Positions 16,469 through 18,963 of a stretch of DNA of 18,963 nucleotides are shown here, one piece after another. The notes beneath the pieces were generated by a model. That model had not been told where the DNA came from. It did not search any database and saw only the letters and a program-made list of their open reading frames with translations. The stretch comes from JOPF133 sp052144935. GTDB taxonomy: Bacteria; Acidobacteriota; Terriglobia; Bryobacterales; Bryobacteraceae. The stretch covers positions 1 to 18,963 of the forward strand of contig JBKQPR010000289.1 in the NCBI GenBank assembly GCA_052144935.1, written 5' to 3'. A program made the position numbers and the translations under genes. Numbering within the stretch: the stretch's first letter is position 1; every line of letters starts with the position of its first letter.

Positions 16469-17200
16469 ATGTATACGGAAGACGAACTACTGCCGCTTTC
16501 TTCGCTGCAGCACCTGGCGTTCTGCGAGCGGCAGTGGGCGCTGATCCATTTGGAACAGTCGTGGGCGGAGAACCGGCGCACGGCGGAGGGCGCGGTGCTT
16601 CACGAACGGGCGCACGATCCGGGCTTTGAGACGCGGCGCGGGGTGCGCGCGGTGCGGGGGCTGCGGGTACACAGCTTGCGGCTGGGGATCTCCGGGCAAA
16701 CGGACGTGGTGGAGTTTGCGGGGGCGGAGGAGCAGGACGCGGAGACGCGGAGGCGCGGAGGACAACGCGGAGAACACGGGTTTGCGGGGGCGGAGGAGAT
16801 TCCGTATCCCATCGAATACAAGCGCGGCCGACCGAAGGTGAAGGATTGGGACCTGGTGCAATTGTGCGCGCAGGGCCTGTGCCTGGAAGAGATGACGCGG
16901 CGCGCGGTTCCGGCGGGGGCTCTTTTCTACGGCGAACTGCGGCGGCGGATGGAGGTGCGCTTCGATCCGCCATTGCGCGCCCGTACGGAGCGGCTGGCCG
17001 CTCGGCTGCACGATCTTTGGCGCGCGGGGCGAACGCCGCCGCCGTTCGCTCGCGGATGCGTGGAAGAGAAACGCTGCGGGGAGTGTTCCCTGGTGAGTTT
17101 GTGCGTGCCGCGGGCAACCGGCGCCGACCGCGACGTCCACCGCTATATACAAAATGCGCTCAGGCGAATGGGCGATTCCGATAGGCCGGGCGAGGGCTGA
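16469..17200 (+). CDS. cas4: CRISPR-associated exonuclease Cas4 (type I-C) with an in-frame repeat insertion
   Basis: Cas4 is a RecB-like, iron-sulfur nuclease that trims prespacers and sets PAM and orientation with Cas1-Cas2. The 243-residue product shows the cluster cysteines: Cys19 in LAFCERQ, and Cys197, Cys203/Cys206 and Cys212 in CVEEKRCGECSLVSLC. It also has the nuclease residues His45 (VLHERAH), Asp79 (GQTDVVEF) and Glu116-x-Lys118 (PIEYKRG). Residues about 89-110 are an extra 22-residue, charged segment (QDAETRRRGGQRGEH...) between Asp79 and Glu116. It is encoded by repeat-like DNA and flanked by a direct repeat. All catalytic positions remain in frame, so activity may be kept. I chose the ATG at 16469 (GGAG, 7-base spacing). 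A TTG at 16373 would translate the upstream repeat and is unlikely. Confidence 0.95.
   Translation: MYTEDELLPLSSLQHLAFCERQWALIHLEQSWAENRRTAEGAVLHERAHDPGFETRRGVRAVRGLRVHSLRLGISGQTDVVEFAGAEEQDAETRRRGGQRGEHGFAGAEEIPYPIEYKRGRPKVKDWDLVQLCAQGLCLEEMTRRAVPAGALFYGELRRRMEVRFDPPLRARTERLAARLHDLWRAGRTPPPFARGCVEEKRCGECSLVSLCVPRATGADRDVHRYIQNALRRMGDSDRPGEG
16714..16798 (+). repeat. 66-bp in-frame insertion in cas4 bounded by a 19-bp direct repeat
   Basis: GTTTGCGGGGGCGGAGGAG occurs at 16714-16732 and again at 16780-16798, a step of exactly 66 bp (22 codons). Between the copies lies GGACGCGGAGACGCGGAGGC and CGCGGAGGACAACGCGGAGA, related to the repeat upstream of cas4. Removing 66 bp restores a continuous Cas4 (VVEFAGAEEIPYPIEYKRG). 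Confidence 0.9.
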
Positions 17201-17204
17201 AGAC

Positions 17205-18233
17205 GTGCGAAAACTGCTCAATACGCTGTATGTGACCACCCAGGGTTCGTATCTGGCCAAGGATGGGGAAACGGTGGCGGTGCGGGTGAAGGATGAGACG
17301 CGGCTGGCGTTGCCGATTCACACGATTGAAGGCATCGTCTGTTTCGGGCAAGTTTCGTGCAGCCCGTTTCTGTTGGGGCTATGCGCGGAGCGAGGCGTGG
17401 GGCTGAGCTGGCTGACGGAACACGGGCGTTTTCTGGCGCGGATGACGGGCCCGGTTTCGGGCAATGTGCTGTTGAGAAGGCGGCAGTACCGGGCGGCGGA
17501 CATCGAAGAGGAGGCCGCGTCGATCGCCGGGAACTGCGTGGCGGCGAAGATCGCCAATGCGCGCATCGTGTTGCAGCGCGGGGCGCGGGAAGGGGAAGGC
17601 AGTGTTCCGGAAACACTGCGGAGCGCCGCGGACGAACTGGCGCCGATGGCCGAACGAGCGCTGGCGGCCGGGAACCGCGACCGCATCCGCGGCGTGGAGG
17701 GTGACGCAGCGCGCACGTACTTCGGCGCGTTTGACGCTCTGGTGGTGGAAGACAAGGAGTGCTTCTTCCTCCGCGAGCGCAGCCGGCGGCCGCCGCTGGA
17801 CAATGTCAACGCGCTGCTGTCGTTTGTGTACACTCTGCTGACGCACGATGTGGTGGGCGCGCTGGAAAGCGTGGGGCTGGATCCGCAGGTTGGATTCCTG
17901 CACACGGAACGGCCCGGCCGGCCGAGCCTGGCGCTGGACCTGATGGAGGAGCTTCGGCCGGTGCTGGCGGACCGGCTGGTGGTCACGTTGATCAACCGCA
18001 GGCAGGTGCGGGCGAAGGGTTTCACGCGGACGGAATCGGGCGCGGTGACGATGGACGACGAAACGCGGCGCGAAGTTTTGGTGGCATGGCAGAAGCGCAA
18101 ACTGGATGAGATCGTGCATCCGTTCCTGGAGGAGAAGATCGCGATGGGCCTGCTGCCTTACGTGCAAGCGCTGCTGCTGGCGCGGCACCTGCGCGGGGAT
18201 CTGAAGGAGTATCCTCCGTACTTCTGGAGATAA
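17205..18233 (+). CDS. cas1: CRISPR integrase Cas1 (type I-C)
   Basis: Cas1 is the metal-dependent integrase that, with Cas2, inserts new spacers at the leader end of the array. The 342-residue product starts MRKLLNTLYVTTQGSYLAKD, the standard type I-C Cas1 opening. The likely active-site residues are Glu165 (IRGVEGDAARTYF), His233 (VGFLHTERPG) and Asp245 (SLALDLMEELRP). The start is GTG at 17205, 4 bases after the cas4 stop; an in-frame ATG at 17154 lies inside cas4 and would add 17 unrelated residues. Length and motifs are normal, so the protein looks functional. It sits directly between cas4 and cas2. Confidence 0.97.
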   Translation: MRKLLNTLYVTTQGSYLAKDGETVAVRVKDETRLALPIHTIEGIVCFGQVSCSPFLLGLCAERGVGLSWLTEHGRFLARMTGPVSGNVLLRRRQYRAADIEEEAASIAGNCVAAKIANARIVLQRGAREGEGSVPETLRSAADELAPMAERALAAGNRDRIRGVEGDAARTYFGAFDALVVEDKECFFLRERSRRPPLDNVNALLSFVYTLLTHDVVGALESVGLDPQVGFLHTERPGRPSLALDLMEELRPVLADRLVVTLINRRQVRAKGFTRTESGAVTMDDETRREVLVAWQKRKLDEIVHPFLEEKIAMGLLPYVQALLLARHLRGDLKEYPPYFWR

Positions 18234-18235
18234 CT

Positions 18236-18526
18236 ATGCTGGTGCTGGTGACGTACGATGTGAATACCCAGGATGCCGCGGGCGAACGCCGATTGCGCCG
18301 GGTGGCGAGGAAGTGCGAGAACTATGGGCAGAGGGTCCAGAAGTCGGTGTTCGAATGCCTGGTGGACGCGGCCCAATGGACCTTTTTGCGAGCGCTGCTG
18401 GTGAAGGAAATCGACGTGAAGCTGGACAGCTTGCGTTTCTATTTCCTGGGGACGAAGTGGCACCAGCGGGTGGAGCATGTGGGGGCCAAGCCGTCGTACG
18501 ATCCGGAGGGTCCGCTGGTGGTGTAG
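18236..18526 (+). CDS. cas2: CRISPR adaptation protein Cas2 (type I-C)
   Basis: The 96-residue protein has the small ferredoxin-like Cas2 fold. The first strand MLVLVTYDVNTQD carries the conserved Asp8, followed by GERRLRRVARKCENYGQRVQ and KSVFECLVDAAQW, then LDSLRFYFLGTKWHQRVEHV. It is the structural centre of the Cas1-Cas2 integrase. GGAG at 18226-18229 gives a 6-base spacing to the ATG, and the cas1 stop lies only 2 bases upstream. It is the last cas gene before the leader and array. Confidence 0.97.
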   Translation: MLVLVTYDVNTQDAAGERRLRRVARKCENYGQRVQKSVFECLVDAAQWTFLRALLVKEIDVKLDSLRFYFLGTKWHQRVEHVGAKPSYDPEGPLVV

Positions 18527-18705
18527 CGCGGACCGGAAGCGCACGGGGAAGTGCCGGGGGGTTGGCGGAAGGCGTTAAACTGTAGGAATCGGTAGGGTTG
18601 TGGCCGGGCCGGGTTGGTGGAGTCGAGGAATGGGGTTGGGTTGGGAAGTGGTTCGCGCGACCGGGCCGGTACCGGCGTGATTTGGCGGGAGTTGGAGCGC
18701 CCGCC
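18527..18705 (+). promoter_or_regulatory. CRISPR leader
   Basis: The 179 bp between the cas2 stop and the first repeat hold no gene and are in the position of the leader, which should carry the array promoter and the integration signal. The plus strand is strongly G/T-rich around 18596-18652, with several runs of three or more G (for example GGGGTTGGGTTGGG at 18632-18645). The only A/T-richer spot is GTTAAACTGTAGGAAT near 18574-18589, a possible -10 region. Confidence 0.75.
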
Positions 18706-18963
18706 GTCGCTCCCCGCGCGGGGAGCGTGGATTGAAACAGATTGGCGCGTTGGTAGCGCAGTCCTGGCGGTGTCGCTCCCCGCGCGGGGAGCGTGGATTG
18801 AAACATGCTCACCACCTCCGCGAAACCCGACTCCAAAGTCGCTCCCCGCGCGGGGAGCGTGGATTGAAACCCCAAGCAATCCGCGGATGCCGTCTTCCAG
18901 CTCGTCGCTCCCCGCGCGGGGAGCGTGGATTGAAACAAAGATGCGCTAGTGGTCTGGTCGATT
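18706..18963 (+). CRISPR. Type I-C CRISPR array, leader-proximal end (runs off the right edge)
   Basis: Four identical 33-nt repeats lie at 18706-18738, 18772-18804, 18838-18870 and 18904-18936. Each begins GTCGCTCCCCGCGCGGGGAG and ends CGTGGATTGAAAC, the GATTGAAAC end being typical of type I-C. Bases 3-22 of the repeat form a perfect 20-bp palindrome, giving a strong crRNA hairpin for Cas5c. The three full spacers are each exactly 33 nt, so the period is 66 bp; a fourth spacer is cut after 27 nt by the window end. No repeat is degenerate, as expected at the leader end of an active array. The spacer targets are unknown. Confidence 0.98.

Overview
The window is high-GC chromosomal DNA from a bacterium that I would place, with moderate confidence, in or near the Acidobacteria (Solibacter/Bryobacter-like). 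The reasons are a TIGR02999-type ECF sigma factor, a TolB/PD40-propeller gene, ISKra4- and ISNCY-like insertion sequences and the codon composition. This placement is an inference; no rRNA or tRNA gene is present to confirm it.

Region 1 (1-5334) is accessory and partly decayed. It opens with the last codons of an ISKra4-type transposase, whose right end truncates a PD40 beta-propeller gene read in the same frame. A convergent secreted-protein gene follows, frameshifted at a run of eight G. Next come an intact ECF sigma factor, a gene-poor stretch, a decayed ISNCY-like transposase (missing N-terminus, in-frame stop, 46-bp tandem duplication) and a small MerR-type regulator.

Region 2 (5336-10333), all on the minus strand, is the conserved origin-proximal block mnmG-rsmG-parA-parB. 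The 1-kb gap between rsmG and parA is the most striking feature of the window. It holds nine copies of the 16-bp chromosomal centromere site parS (TGTTTCACGTGAAACA). Eight of them sit in a GC-rich tandem satellite with a period of about 122-125 bp. In layout it resembles the sopC centromere of plasmid F, but it is built from chromosomal parS and lies directly upstream of the parAB genes whose ParB should bind it.

Region 3 (10481-18963), on the plus strand, is a complete type I-C CRISPR-Cas locus in canonical order: cas3, cas5c, cas8c (with a probable internal Cas11c start), cas7c, cas4, cas1, cas2, then an array with 33-nt repeats and 33-nt spacers that runs off the window. Cas3, Cas5c, Cas8c, Cas7c and Cas11c would make the interference and crRNA-processing machinery, and Cas4-Cas1-Cas2 would acquire spacers. 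A GC-rich dispersed repeat lies just upstream of cas4. A related sequence sits inside cas4 as a 66-bp in-frame insertion bounded by a 19-bp direct repeat.

The best candidates for something undescribed are the parS satellite and the repeat-modified Cas4.
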